A stretch of DNA of 64,000 nt from Sphingobacterium lactis (lineage in GTDB: Bacteria; Bacteroidota; Bacteroidia; Sphingobacteriales; Sphingobacteriaceae): positions 3,410,001 through 3,474,000 of the forward strand of contig NZ_CP049246.1 of the NCBI RefSeq assembly GCF_011046555.1, in the 5' to 3' direction. Positions 7,828-17,892 of this stretch are shown here, in pieces. Made by a program: the position numbers and the translations under genes. The notes beneath the pieces were generated by a model. That model was not told the origin of the DNA. It worked only from the letters and a program-made list of their open reading frames with translations, and did not search any database. The stretch's first letter is position 1. Each line of letters begins with the position of its first letter.

Positions 7828-10800
7828 ATGATAGCCAAGAAAATTGATGCTGATCAATTTGCATGTCAGGGAATTGGCAAACCGCGAAAGAAAAGGTTTG
7901 TCAGATTGCTTCGTTTGAAGTTTTTCTTTCTGACCTTTTTATGTGTTAACCTACAGTCTTTTGCGGCCATCTTTGGGCAGGAGATTACCCTATCGGTGCG
8001 GAATGCGAGCCTAAAATCTGTTTTGAACGAAATCCAGAAACAGTCGGAGTGCAATATTCTGGCAAATGAATCGTATTTCAGGAATGCAAAGGCCGTAACG
8101 GTAGACCTGCGAAATGCCACCCTTTCAAAAGCTTTGGAAGAGGTTTTCAAAAACCAGCCGATTACCTATACGATCCAGAATAACATCATCACCTTGGTAC
8201 CTGCAAGATCAAATTCCGGGTCTACAGCGCCAGCTGCCGCACAGACCGTGGCAACGGGTACTGTACGTGGGAACAACGGTCCCTTGGAAGGGGTAACTGT
8301 CCGCGAGAAAGGGACCAACAACCGGGCCGCGACAAACGGCAGCGGACAGTTCAGCTTGCGCGTATCATCGGCTCAACCTGTGTTGCAGTTCACCAATGTG
8401 GGCTATCAAACCCGGGAGGTGACCTATCGGGGAACACCATTGAACGTCACACTATCGTCTTCCGATGAGAACATCGATGAGGTAGTTATCACTGGTTACC
8501 AGACCATCCGTAAACGGACATTTACAGGTGCATCCACCACGTTGAAGGCTGAGGATATCCGCAGGGATGGTGTTGCCGATGTCAGTAGAATGTTGGAAGG
8601 TCAAGTGGCCGGGGTAACCGTGCAGAACGTATCGGGAACATTCGGTGCGGCACCTAAGATCCGTGTCCGTGGTGCTACGTCCATCACAGGGGAAAATAAA
8701 CCTTTATGGGTAGTGGATGGTATCGTATTGGAAGATGTGGTCAACATCTCCAACGAGCAGCTTTCCACGGGTGACCCGAGTACCCTATTGGGGTCCGCTG
8801 TTGCCGGTATCAACCCGGATGACATCGAAACCTTCGAGATCCTTAAAGATGCGGCGGCAACTTCACTTTACGGTGCGCGTGCGATGAACGGTGTGGTGGT
8901 AATCACCACCAAAAAGGGTAAAGCCGGTAAATTGGTTACTTCATACACCGGAAACTTTACAACTTCCCTGAAACCAAGTTACAACTCGTTCGATATCCTG
9001 GATTCCTACAACCAGATGAAAATCTTCAATGAGATGGATATGAAAGGTTGGCTGACCTATACAAACGTGCTGTTGCAACCTCGCTATGGTGTCTATGGAA
9101 CCATGGCAAAAGAATTGGGTTACAACGAAGACACTGGAGGTTTCAATCTGACCAATGATCCGGATGCAAAGGCTAAATACTTGGACCGCTTTGCACGCAT
9201 CAACACGAATTGGTTCGATGCCTTATTCAACAACTCTTTGCGTCATGAACACGCCCTATCCCTAAGTGGTGGTAGCGAGAAAATCCAAACTTATGCTTCG
9301 GCGAGTATCCTGGAAGATGCAGGTTGGGCAAAAGGAAACGAAGCAAGAAGGCTTACAGCCAACTTAAGAACAACATTCAAACCGAATGATAAATTAACGT
9401 ATGGATTTTTGGCGAATGCCTATATCCGCGACCAGAATGCGCCAGGTACATTGCAGCGCTCAACCAAAGAGCAAGGTGGTTTCAACCGTGAATTTGATAT
9501 CAACCCATTCACCTATGCCTTGAACACCAGCCGTACAACGCCAATTTATAACGAAGATGGAAGCTACTTCTACGTACGCAACAACTTTGCACCGTTCAAT
9601 ATCCTTGAAGAATTGGACAACAACTACATGGACATCAAGTCCACGGATTTTAAATTGCAGGGAGAATTACGCTACAAGATCCTACCATCCTTAACGTATT
9701 CCTTAGATGCTGCTTACCGCTATGTGAAAACATCGCAGGATCACATGATCATGGAGAACTCCAATATGCCAAGAGCATATCGCGCCGGAACGATTTATGA
9801 TCCAGCGGGCGAGAACTCGACCATCGCGGCCATCAACCCGTATTTATTCCGCATCTATAACAATGCGGAAGCTCAACCGATTTCCGTTCTACCGTATGGT
9901 GGATTCCGGAACCGGAACACCGTTGATATGGACAACTACACCTTCCGTAATTCCCTGAATTACAACAGTAAGTTTGGTGATGACCACCGTTTGGATCTAT
10001 TCGCATTCCAGGAATTACGCTATGTGGAGCGGACAAACTCGGAATACCGCGGTGTTGGTTATCAATATGAACGTGGTGGTGTTCCGAATATCGATCCGAC
10101 CATTTTTGAATATTTCGCTTCCCGTGGGGAGACCTATTACGATGTACAACCGACCAGAGAACGCTATCTAGCATTCGCAGGAACGGGTACCTATTCCTAC
10201 AAGGATAAGATCAACGTGGGCGGTACGGTACGTTATGATGGTACCAATGCGATGGGTAAGAGCAAGATTGGCCGTTGGTTACCGACCTGGAACGTGTCAG
10301 CATCCTGGAACGTGGATGGCGAGCCATGGTTCGACAATCAGGATGTTCTTTCCAGCTTAAAGCTACGTACAAGCTACGGTTTGGTAGCAAGTATCGGTAT
10401 TGCGAAAAACTCCGGATTGGTATTGCGTAATTCATTGGCTCCACGCCCATACATTACCGAAAACGAACCGATCATGAACATCGAGCGCCTGGCGAACACT
10501 GAATTGACTTGGGAGAAAATGTACAAATGGAATATCGGTACGGACATGTCCTTTTTAAATGGCCGATACACTTTGACCGTTGACTATTACGACCACAAGA
10601 GTTTCGACCTGATCGGTGAGTTGAGAACATCATCCATCGGTGGTGAGACCATCAAGACAGCAAACTACGCCAACTTAACGGCGAAAGGTCTTGAGGTTAC
10701 CGTTGGTGCAACCGTAGTGAAGAATGACGATTGGAGATACCACACTTCCCTGAATTTCGGATACAACGTATCGAACATTGAGGACCTACGCGGTAACCCA

Positions 10801-11502
10801 ACGATCAATACCCTATCCTCTCCGAATGGTGGCCCATTACAAGGTTACCCACAACGTGGATTGTTCTCGGTGAAATACATCGGCCTAAATCCAGTGAACG
10901 GAGCACCAGTATTTGTTAATCAAGATGGCGTCATTGGCAATAATGTCTACATGAACTCTCCTTTTATTAGCAACCTGGTATATGATGGACCGATAGATCC
11001 TACCCTCTCGGGAGGCTTTAACCATATTGTTTCCTACAAGAACCTTCAGCTAAATTTGTTAATTACGGGATCTATGGGTAATAAAATCAGAATGAACCCA
11101 GCGTTTTTCGACAACTACACTGATCTTAATGCGCTATCATGGGATTTCGTAAACCGTTGGGTTCTAAATTCTGATAATGAAGTGCCATCCATCCTAGGAA
11201 AACGAGAAGCACAATTGTTAGCGGGTCAATACCCGAACAGTGCTTACAACTTTTCGGATCCCCGTGTTGCCGATGGAGGTTTCATTCGCTTGAAGCAGGT
11301 TCGCCTGAGCTATAACTTACCAAGCAAATGGGTTCAGGGCATCAAGTTCCAGAATGCTTCTGTCAGTTTAGTGGGGAACAACATCTGGTTAATCTATGCC
11401 GATGACCGCTTGAATGGCCAAGATCCTGAATTCTTTGCGTCCGGTGGTGTGGCTTTACCACTTTCCCGTGACTATACCTTTTCATTAAAATTAGGCTTCT
11501 AA
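7828..11502 (+). CDS. SusC/RagA family TonB-linked outer membrane protein with STN signalling domain
   Basis: The 1224-aa product is a TonB-dependent outer-membrane transporter. After a long basic N-region and signal (LKFFFLTFLCVNLQSFAA) comes an STN secretin/TonB N-terminal domain at about 50-115 (ASLKSVLNEIQKQ). A CarboxypepD_reg-like domain follows at about 145-210, then the SusC hallmark DEVVITGYQ and a plug with AGVTVQNVSG and LKDAAATSLYGARAMNGVV. The large barrel ends in a C-terminal F (FSLKLGF). The STN domain is what contacts FecR in transducer-type receptors, matching the sigma and FecR genes upstream. It pairs with SusD 12 bp downstream; the substrate is not evident. Confidence 0.95.
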   Translation: MIAKKIDADQFACQGIGKPRKKRFVRLLRLKFFFLTFLCVNLQSFAAIFGQEITLSVRNASLKSVLNEIQKQSECNILANESYFRNAKAVTVDLRNATLSKALEEVFKNQPITYTIQNNIITLVPARSNSGSTAPAAAQTVATGTVRGNNGPLEGVTVREKGTNNRAATNGSGQFSLRVSSAQPVLQFTNVGYQTREVTYRGTPLNVTLSSSDENIDEVVITGYQTIRKRTFTGASTTLKAEDIRRDGVADVSRMLEGQVAGVTVQNVSGTFGAAPKIRVRGATSITGENKPLWVVDGIVLEDVVNISNEQLSTGDPSTLLGSAVAGINPDDIETFEILKDAAATSLYGARAMNGVVVITTKKGKAGKLVTSYTGNFTTSLKPSYNSFDILDSYNQMKIFNEMDMKGWLTYTNVLLQPRYGVYGTMAKELGYNEDTGGFNLTNDPDAKAKYLDRFARINTNWFDALFNNSLRHEHALSLSGGSEKIQTYASASILEDAGWAKGNEARRLTANLRTTFKPNDKLTYGFLANAYIRDQNAPGTLQRSTKEQGGFNREFDINPFTYALNTSRTTPIYNEDGSYFYVRNNFAPFNILEELDNNYMDIKSTDFKLQGELRYKILPSLTYSLDAAYRYVKTSQDHMIMENSNMPRAYRAGTIYDPAGENSTIAAINPYLFRIYNNAEAQPISVLPYGGFRNRNTVDMDNYTFRNSLNYNSKFGDDHRLDLFAFQELRYVERTNSEYRGVGYQYERGGVPNIDPTIFEYFASRGETYYDVQPTRERYLAFAGTGTYSYKDKINVGGTVRYDGTNAMGKSKIGRWLPTWNVSASWNVDGEPWFDNQDVLSSLKLRTSYGLVASIGIAKNSGLVLRNSLAPRPYITENEPIMNIERLANTELTWEKMYKWNIGTDMSFLNGRYTLTVDYYDHKSFDLIGELRTSSIGGETIKTANYANLTAKGLEVTVGATVVKNDDWRYHTSLNFGYNVSNIEDLRGNPTINTLSSPNGGPLQGYPQRGLFSVKYIGLNPVNGAPVFVNQDGVIGNNVYMNSPFISNLVYDGPIDPTLSGGFNHIVSYKNLQLNLLITGSMGNKIRMNPAFFDNYTDLNALSWDFVNRWVLNSDNEVPSILGKREAQLLAGQYPNSAYNFSDPRVADGGFIRLKQVRLSYNLPSKWVQGIKFQNASVSLVGNNIWLIYADDRLNGQDPEFFASGGVALPLSRDYTFSLKLGF

Positions 11503-11514
11503 CCAATTGAAATC

Positions 11515-12978
11515 ATGAAATTTAAACATATATATAAAGTAGGCATCCTTTCCCTGTTTGTATTAACGGGATGTAACAAATACCTGGAGGTGGATCCAGA
11601 TAACCGTGCGGAGTTGAATTCGGCGAATGCGGCACGTGAGCTTCTTGCTACGGCCTATCCGCAGGCATCGTATGTAATGATCTCGGAGAGTATGAGCGAC
11701 AACTTCTCCGACAAGGGACCATTCGGTGGATCCTTGGTTAACCCGGTCAACCGTGATGTGTATTTATTCCAAGAGAATATCCTGAGCAACGGCCCGGATT
11801 CACCGGACTTCTATTGGGCAGCATGTTATAAGGCGATTGCTGCTGCAAATCAGACCTTAGCCTACATCGAAAATGCAGGGAACACACGGGACCTATTACC
11901 CTATAAAGGTGAAGCCCTATTGTGTCGGGCATATGCACATTTCATGCTGAGTGTGTTCTTCGCAAGACCGTATGGCGATGTGAGCCCGGAGACAAATCCT
12001 GGAATCCCCTATGTTAAGGAAGTAGAAGACGTGGTATTGAAAAAATATAGCCGCGGAACGGTGAAGTCCATGTACGATAATATCCAAGCGGATCTTGAAG
12101 AGGGTCTAGCATTGATCGGTGATCAATCCGGAGCCAATTCCGACGCTTCCGCCTACCACTTCAACAAACGTTCGGCCTATGCCTTCGCAACTCGTTTTTA
12201 CCTTTTCAAAAAAGATTATGCAAACGTAATCAAGTATTCGAAATTGGTATTTCCGAACGATGTATTGATTACATCAAGTATCCGTGATGTGGTATCCTAC
12301 AGACCACTACCCTACCTGGTTCTGGCAGAGACTTGGTCTTCACGTACGCAACCTACGAATTTCCTGATGGCGACTGCGCCTTCACAAATCCACACCTACC
12401 CATCGTTCAGATACGGTGCTAACGGTGCTTTTGCAACAGCATTTATGTGGAAGACTCCGCCCGTTACGGCAGCAGACTATGCCTGGAACCTGTATGGCCA
12501 GGAGAATTTTTACAACATTCCGAAATTCAGGGAATACATCTATCAGGAGCAAATCTATAACATTGCTATCCTGCTGACTGCGGATGAAGTGCTCTTCAAT
12601 TACGCCGAAGCGTGCATTGAGACGGGTGATTTCGCCAGAGCTTTTGAGCTGTTCAAACTTTACCTGAGCAAGAAATTGGTGCATGACCGGCCAAACGCTC
12701 CTGCAGATCTATATGAATGGAACCTGGAAGCGCAGTTCAAGACGTTAACAAATTCCAGCAAGCGGGATTACTACATTAACGCCCTATTGGACTTCAAACG
12801 TCGTGAATTTGCCTTTGAAGGCATGCGCTGGTTGGACATGATCAGGCACCGTATTCCTGTTCACCACAATGTGGTTGAAAATGCACAGGGAATCACCGTG
12901 GGAGCAAATGATCCACGTCGGATTCTTCAGATTCCTTTGGAAGTGCAAATGAGTGGTATAGAGCAAAATCCAAGATAA
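11515..12978 (+). CDS. RagB/SusD family nutrient-binding lipoprotein
   Basis: The 487-aa surface lipoprotein has lipobox LTGC (FVLTGCNKYLEV). SusD proteins form a lid on the SusC channel and capture oligomeric nutrients. Typical SusD features are the N-terminal KYLEVDPDNRAEL, the tetratricopeptide-like helices (LPYKGEALLCRAYAHFMLSVFFARPYGDV), and a C-terminal region ending RRILQIPLEVQMSGIEQNPR, matching the usual xxIPxxxxxxNPxxxQNP ending. It starts 12 bp after susC and is followed after 14 bp by the metallohydrolase gene, so the genes are cotranscribed. Confidence 0.94.
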   Translation: MKFKHIYKVGILSLFVLTGCNKYLEVDPDNRAELNSANAARELLATAYPQASYVMISESMSDNFSDKGPFGGSLVNPVNRDVYLFQENILSNGPDSPDFYWAACYKAIAAANQTLAYIENAGNTRDLLPYKGEALLCRAYAHFMLSVFFARPYGDVSPETNPGIPYVKEVEDVVLKKYSRGTVKSMYDNIQADLEEGLALIGDQSGANSDASAYHFNKRSAYAFATRFYLFKKDYANVIKYSKLVFPNDVLITSSIRDVVSYRPLPYLVLAETWSSRTQPTNFLMATAPSQIHTYPSFRYGANGAFATAFMWKTPPVTAADYAWNLYGQENFYNIPKFREYIYQEQIYNIAILLTADEVLFNYAEACIETGDFARAFELFKLYLSKKLVHDRPNAPADLYEWNLEAQFKTLTNSSKRDYYINALLDFKRREFAFEGMRWLDMIRHRIPVHHNVVENAQGITVGANDPRRILQIPLEVQMSGIEQNPR

Positions 12979-12992
12979 CCTTAAGACCTTGA

Positions 12993-13892
12993 ATGATGAA
13001 AAAGAAACATAATTACATAGCAACAAATCTGCAGGTCATGAAAACAGTGGCATGTGTCATGCTTGCCTTCATGGTGCTGAGTGGCTGTACGAAGGAAGAC
13101 GCCATCCCTTCCGAGCCAATCCCAAACTTGGGTGGATATAAACCTGCAGGGAATCCAACGATTGACAGCTGGATTAAGAAAAATTTGACAGATCCATTTA
13201 ATGTGACGGTGAAATATCAATATGATCCCTTTGAGGTCGATTTTATGAAGAACACGACTCCTGCAAAGGAAGAGTTCGTCATTCCGACCATGGAATTGGT
13301 AAAACAATGCATGATCGAACCGTACATCAAAAACAGCGATAGCGCCTTTGTGAAGAAGATCGTTCCGAAGCTATGGGTGCTTGTGGGCAGTGGACAATAT
13401 AATGATGACGGGACGGTGGTTTTGGGTCAGGCAGAAGGTGCGAACAAGATTACCCTGATGGATGTGAACAAATATGCCAAGACTAAATTGTTCGTTCAAT
13501 CCTCGAACCATACGGTTCAGCACGAAACCGCGCATATCTTGCACCAGACGCGTGTCTATGCGCCAGCTTTCAAGTATGTTAACCCGGAATATTATACGAC
13601 CACTTGGCACAACTATACCGACAAGCAGGCCTATAATCTAGGCTTTGTACGGAATTACGCCATGGCATCTGCGGATGAGGACTTTGTGGAAACGATATCC
13701 TATCTGTTGGTCTACGGGCAAACCGCTTACGACAACCTGGTTAAAGGGTCATCGGAAGCTGGAAAGAACAGACTTCGCGTGAAGGAGCAGTTGGTTATCG
13801 AATATTTCAAGGAAAAATGGAATATGGATTTCCGTCAACTGCAAGCGGATGTGCAAGCGAGCATATACAACTACATTGAAAACCAGGGATAA
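12993..13892 (+). CDS. Substrate import-associated zinc metallohydrolase lipoprotein (HExxH)
   Basis: The 299-aa lipoprotein has lipobox LSGC (MVLSGCTKED). It carries a zinc-binding HExxH motif, HETAHILHQ, near residue 176, and a downstream acidic segment SADEDFVETISYLL that may supply a third ligand. I recognise this as the family of HExxH lipoproteins found beside SusC/SusD pairs in Bacteroidota. Its position, 14 bp after SusD and 11 bp before a DUF4302 gene, fits that context. It probably acts at the cell surface on the substrate imported by the SusCD pair, perhaps a peptide, but the substrate is unknown. Confidence 0.85.
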   Translation: MMKKKHNYIATNLQVMKTVACVMLAFMVLSGCTKEDAIPSEPIPNLGGYKPAGNPTIDSWIKKNLTDPFNVTVKYQYDPFEVDFMKNTTPAKEEFVIPTMELVKQCMIEPYIKNSDSAFVKKIVPKLWVLVGSGQYNDDGTVVLGQAEGANKITLMDVNKYAKTKLFVQSSNHTVQHETAHILHQTRVYAPAFKYVNPEYYTTTWHNYTDKQAYNLGFVRNYAMASADEDFVETISYLLVYGQTAYDNLVKGSSEAGKNRLRVKEQLVIEYFKEKWNMDFRQLQADVQASIYNYIENQG

Positions 13893-13903
13893 AACCAGGA
13901 ATT

Positions 13904-15361
13904 ATGAAAACGAAATCACTAATTAACACTATATATGTTGCTGCAGCTGCCCTCCTATTTTTGGGGAGTTGTGAGAAGGAGTCCGGGGATCTGAGAAATT
14001 ATGCTACCGAGAAGATCGATGCCAATTTCCAGAAGTATGACTCCCTTCTCACCAGCAGCAAGGCAGGTTGGAAATTCCTCGCCTACCCTAATATTGCTGA
14101 GTTCCCTTCCAACAAGGGAGGCTTCTCCTTTATGATGAAATTTGCGGAGAAGGATCAGCGCGTGACCATGGTCAGCGACTTTGATAGCGAGATGGGCGGA
14201 AAGGTAAGCGAGAGCAAATACACCATCAAATTCACCTCGTTATCTACCCTATCTTTTTCGACATACTCTTACATCCACCATATCGCGGATCCGAATTCCA
14301 TGGTCAATGGTGGTGAGAAATTAGGCTGGGGAAACCGTTTGGATTTTGAGTATTCCATCTTAAAGACCAGCGCCAACCAAGATACGATTTACCTGAAAGG
14401 GAATTTACAGGCAACAGATGCGATTATGATCCGTGCCTCCGAACAGGAAAGCAATGCTTTGCTCAACCAGTTCCAATACGAGGATATCAAAGCTAAGTTT
14501 GCAAAAGCCGTTGATGGTAAAGTTGGTTTGCACGTTAAGACTGGAAATAACCTAAGCGTAATGACCCTATCACTGGACCAAAGACAGATAGTGTTTGCAA
14601 AAGACGTCAGTGAAGATTCGGTTTACATCCACCGAACGGGAATTGCCTACAATGGCACGAACAGCATTCTGTTGAACAAGCCGTTTAATTCGGATGGCAT
14701 CATGGTTTCGGAAATTTTCCTGGAGAATGGTAAGCTAGTAGCCAAGGATACCAAAGGAACGATCGTGCCAGTTGAAGAAAGGGAGTTTCCAATAATCCCA
14801 GCCTTCAAAATGTACAGAACAGGCGCCTACTCCACCATCCGTATTCCTTATGACAATACGCGTTGGATTACAGGCTATAAAGCGGAAACCTTGGATTGGC
14901 CACACCGGACACAGGTTCAATATTTCCTTGGAGAAACCGCTGGTGCCGATTTGGGGATTATCCTTGGTGTTATTTCTGCACAGATCCGCTTTTACGATGT
15001 CACTGTTCAATTTAAGGCCGCACAACGGAGGTTCTTGCTGAACATTAACTTCGGATTCTATGATCCCGATCGTCCGAATGCTCCGGGCGCATCTTACAGG
15101 ACATCGGATGATTTCTATGACCGCTTCACATTCCCGTACCAGTACCGCTACACCTATAACCAGGATGAAGTATTTACCATGTACTACGAAGGTCCACAGT
15201 TTGTGTATGCGGCACAGTTACCGAATCTGAAAAATGCGTTCAAGAACTCGCTGATTGACGGGCAATACTCCTTAAAATACACCAAGACCAATAAGGAACT
15301 CTTGATTGCCTTCTATGACAAGCGAACTGGAAATGTGTTGTTTGAAGGGCAACCATATTAA
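13904..15361 (+). CDS. DUF4302 family lipoprotein
   Basis: The 485-aa lipoprotein has lipobox LGSC (LLFLGSCEKESGD). The segment KYDSLLTSSKAGWKFLAYPN resembles the N-terminal signature of DUF4302 proteins, which commonly accompany the HExxH lipoproteins of SusCD loci. The remainder is beta-rich and secreted. It ends with TAA overlapping the next ATG by one base (TAATG), which suggests translational coupling. Function is unknown; a surface-exposed accessory substrate-binding protein is the simplest inference. Confidence 0.75.
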   Translation: MKTKSLINTIYVAAAALLFLGSCEKESGDLRNYATEKIDANFQKYDSLLTSSKAGWKFLAYPNIAEFPSNKGGFSFMMKFAEKDQRVTMVSDFDSEMGGKVSESKYTIKFTSLSTLSFSTYSYIHHIADPNSMVNGGEKLGWGNRLDFEYSILKTSANQDTIYLKGNLQATDAIMIRASEQESNALLNQFQYEDIKAKFAKAVDGKVGLHVKTGNNLSVMTLSLDQRQIVFAKDVSEDSVYIHRTGIAYNGTNSILLNKPFNSDGIMVSEIFLENGKLVAKDTKGTIVPVEEREFPIIPAFKMYRTGAYSTIRIPYDNTRWITGYKAETLDWPHRTQVQYFLGETAGADLGIILGVISAQIRFYDVTVQFKAAQRRFLLNINFGFYDPDRPNAPGASYRTSDDFYDRFTFPYQYRYTYNQDEVFTMYYEGPQFVYAAQLPNLKNAFKNSLIDGQYSLKYTKTNKELLIAFYDKRTGNVLFEGQPY

Positions 15362-15381
15362 TGATAAATAAGGAAATTAAG

Positions 15382-16938
15382 ATGAAACAACTTATAGCTA
15401 TAGCCCTGTTAACCCTATCGGTACTAACGGGCTGCAATAAAAACGAGTTCGAAAACTTTGAAATCGAAAAAAGTCACACCGTAACGGACAGCTTGCTGCA
15501 GGCCAAGTATATTGACCCCCTCTTAAAAGCGGAAGTGATTGAATTGACCCTGCGCCCAATACATAATGAAGCCGTTTCAAAATTTTACCTGATCAACAAG
15601 GGCGGTAAGTTTTCGATGTTGGGAAAATCCCGTCAGTTTGCCAATCCTGCAGCGCTGAATGTTTCCTTCGGGACATCGCCAGTAACAGCAACGGTAGACT
15701 TTACTGAAGCGTCGCTCTTTGGGGCCATCATCAGCGACTTGGGCCAAGAACTGACGCGTGGTGCAGACCACTCCTACGCCTTTGTCACCGCTTCGGAAGG
15801 ATCCTTTGAGTTGGAAGGCATCCAATATGGCGATCGATTGACCGCAAGGATCCTTGACCCGAAAAGTCCCAGTGCGCAACATATCTTGAATAATGGTATT
15901 GTAAAGGATTACGATGATCAGGAAAAAGTATATCATGAAACACCTTTTATTGCATTTGATTACAAGGGTAAACCAGTACAGATGGTGGTGGATCCATTCA
16001 ACTCCAGTGTTTGGGTGTTCTATTCCAATTCAACGGACTTCATGGATTACATTGTCGGCGTCGATGGCTATGAACCTCCCGTTCATGCAGGAATTACTTA
16101 TTCGACATCGGATCTTGGAGACACCCTGCAATTCAACAACAATGTGAACCTCACACCTGAATTGGTATTGAAAGGTTTGGTATGGAATTCCGATAGAACA
16201 GCCTATACCGCTTGGTTGCAACAAGGCACATCATCCCAATCCATGGCTACAAAATCAGGAAAGCTTCCATTCTACTCCTTTACAGAAATGGCAACCTTCT
16301 TAAATTCACAATATCTGACAAGACAGTACTATCTGGAATCAGCAGGGAATAAACAGAAAATTATCTATGAAATTCTTCAGAAATTATCGATCGTTAAAGA
16401 TTTCAAGGTCGATCTGAATAAAGTGAATACAGACCCTAACTATACGAAAGATTGGTCACCGGCAATGAAAACCAATCTATTGAAATTGGTTGCTAAAATC
16501 AACAGTGTCAATGCACCGATGAAGGTGACTTCATTCGAGGTCAATACACCGTCCAGCTTTTATGATCTGGGCGTATTCGTACTTGATTACCATATTGGTA
16601 TTGCTCCAACTTTCCACTTTAAGCTTTCGGATGGGAGGCGGACGGATTCCATCACCTATGCTAATAATTTGGTTGGTGTTGCTTATCCACATGGTTCAAA
16701 GACCTATTACGAATACTTTGGTTTTGACAATCCGAAATCCTTTAAGATGGTAGAACCAACGACACAGAACCTGGTCGACGTATGGCCAGAATTCTATGAA
16801 TTCATTAAACCATTCGATGAAGCTGTAGTGCATATCGATTATCAACCAAAATCAGCAGATGATGTTCTTCCTCGGATAAGAATGCACAGCCAGAAAACCG
16901 GCGATGTATTTTTTGGGGAAAGTTTCCTAAAGAAGTAA
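15382..16938 (+). CDS. Lipoprotein of unknown function, last gene of uptake locus 1
   Basis: The product is 518 aa from ATG 15382 (MKQLIAIALLTLSVLTGCNKNEF), a clear lipoprotein signal with lipobox LTGC. An ATG at 15361 overlaps the previous stop and would add seven residues before the signal, so I prefer 15382. I do not recognise a domain. The segment ILDPKSPSAQHILNNGIVKDYD is followed by a mid-region of beta-rich sequence. It closes the locus and is followed by a strong terminator at 16969. Its place beside SusD, metallohydrolase and DUF4302 lipoproteins suggests a surface accessory of the same uptake machine. Confidence 0.7.
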   Translation: MKQLIAIALLTLSVLTGCNKNEFENFEIEKSHTVTDSLLQAKYIDPLLKAEVIELTLRPIHNEAVSKFYLINKGGKFSMLGKSRQFANPAALNVSFGTSPVTATVDFTEASLFGAIISDLGQELTRGADHSYAFVTASEGSFELEGIQYGDRLTARILDPKSPSAQHILNNGIVKDYDDQEKVYHETPFIAFDYKGKPVQMVVDPFNSSVWVFYSNSTDFMDYIVGVDGYEPPVHAGITYSTSDLGDTLQFNNNVNLTPELVLKGLVWNSDRTAYTAWLQQGTSSQSMATKSGKLPFYSFTEMATFLNSQYLTRQYYLESAGNKQKIIYEILQKLSIVKDFKVDLNKVNTDPNYTKDWSPAMKTNLLKLVAKINSVNAPMKVTSFEVNTPSSFYDLGVFVLDYHIGIAPTFHFKLSDGRRTDSITYANNLVGVAYPHGSKTYYEYFGFDNPKSFKMVEPTTQNLVDVWPEFYEFIKPFDEAVVHIDYQPKSADDVLPRIRMHSQKTGDVFFGESFLKK

Positions 16939-16968
16939 AGTAAGTTTCATTTTGTTTTTAGTAATTCC

Positions 16969-16998
16969 AATCCGGAGGAATTTTCCTCCGGATTTTTT
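16969..16998 (+). terminator. Intrinsic terminator of uptake locus 1
   Basis: A near-perfect hairpin, AATCCGGAGGA (16969-16979) with TCCTCCGGATT (16984-16994), loop ATTT, followed by TTTT. It lies 30 bp after the last stop codon of the locus. Confidence 0.9.
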
Positions 16999-17031
16999 AT
17001 TGCTGTGTAGCATTTTTTATTTATTCATCGT

Positions 17032-17059
17032 ACTTAAATTAAATGAATTAAATTTAAGT
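17032..17059. promoter_or_regulatory. AT-rich inverted repeat upstream of the barrel gene
   Basis: ACTTAAATT (17032-17040) and AATTTAAGT (17051-17059) are perfect inverted arms around a 10-bp spacer, 86 bp before the ATG at 17146. It could be a regulator site; low complexity makes chance occurrence plausible. Confidence 0.3.
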
Positions 17060-17145
17060 GCAAAAACAAGTTAATTCAGTTAAAAATCAGATATTCGCTA
17101 ACTTATTGCAATAAATAATCATCCATTATTAACTAATTATTTTAT

Positions 17146-17682
17146 ATGAAATTAAAATTTCTACTCGCATTATCCGGATTGCTATTCACCTTTGGCGGGC
17201 ATGCCCAAAAGAACGACTCCTTGGAACCCCAGAAAAGAGGTCAAGCATTCTATTTTGAAGGTTTAGGTTCCGGCCTGATTATGTCCTTTAACTACGATAC
17301 CCGGTTCAACAAAAGAAATGATGGAATCGGCGGACGAATCGGCGCAAGTTACTTTGCCCTGGACCATGACGGAATCTTTACCTTGCCAGTTAATATTAAT
17401 TACCTGCTTGGTAATAACGGTCACTATTTTGAATTGGGTGCTGGTGCTACCTTTCTATCCATTAAAAATGAAAGAAGTAGACATGCTGACGATTACGATG
17501 AAACGAATGAGGTGCTTGTCTACAGGGGAAAAAGCCAAAATGTTCTCGGTAATCTAACTTTTGGCTACCGTAGGCAACCCATTAACAGTGGTTTTTCCTT
17601 TCGAGCGGGATTTAGCCCTGTCTTTTTCACAGGCAATTTCATCCCCTACTGGCCACATGTCAGTTTCGGTTATAAGTTTTAA
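17146..17682 (+). CDS. Small outer-membrane beta-barrel protein
   Basis: The 178-aa product has a signal peptide (MKLKFLLALSGLLFTFGGHAQ). Alternating hydrophobic/polar strands (GIGGRIGASYFALD, HYFELGAGATFLSI, NVLGNLTFGYRR, FSFRAGFSPVFF) and a C-terminal aromatic ending HVSFGYKF are typical of small outer-membrane barrels. No precise family is recognisable. It is flanked by terminators at 16969 and 17709, so it is transcribed alone, separately from both Sus loci. Confidence 0.7.
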   Translation: MKLKFLLALSGLLFTFGGHAQKNDSLEPQKRGQAFYFEGLGSGLIMSFNYDTRFNKRNDGIGGRIGASYFALDHDGIFTLPVNINYLLGNNGHYFELGAGATFLSIKNERSRHADDYDETNEVLVYRGKSQNVLGNLTFGYRRQPINSGFSFRAGFSPVFFTGNFIPYWPHVSFGYKF

Positions 17683-17708
17683 CGGAAAACAAGACACTTA
17701 GGCTGAAG

Positions 17709-17740
17709 CGCCATATTCTTTTCCAGAATATGGCGTTTTT
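17709..17740 (+). terminator. Intrinsic terminator of the barrel gene
   Basis: CGCCATATTCT (17709-17719) pairs with AGAATATGGCG (17725-17735) around loop TTTCC and is followed by TTTTTGCTTTT. It sits 27 bp after the stop codon at 17682. Confidence 0.9.
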
Positions 17741-17892
17741 GCTTTTACCGTCATATCTAGCTAATATTTACCTAAAATCTAGCAAAACTTTCCCTAAAGA
17801 CAGAATATTATCCCTAATTTGCACAAAGAAAAGTATCATACATATAACTATAATATATTTTGTTATAAGCACTCCGCCTAGTGCATTTAAGC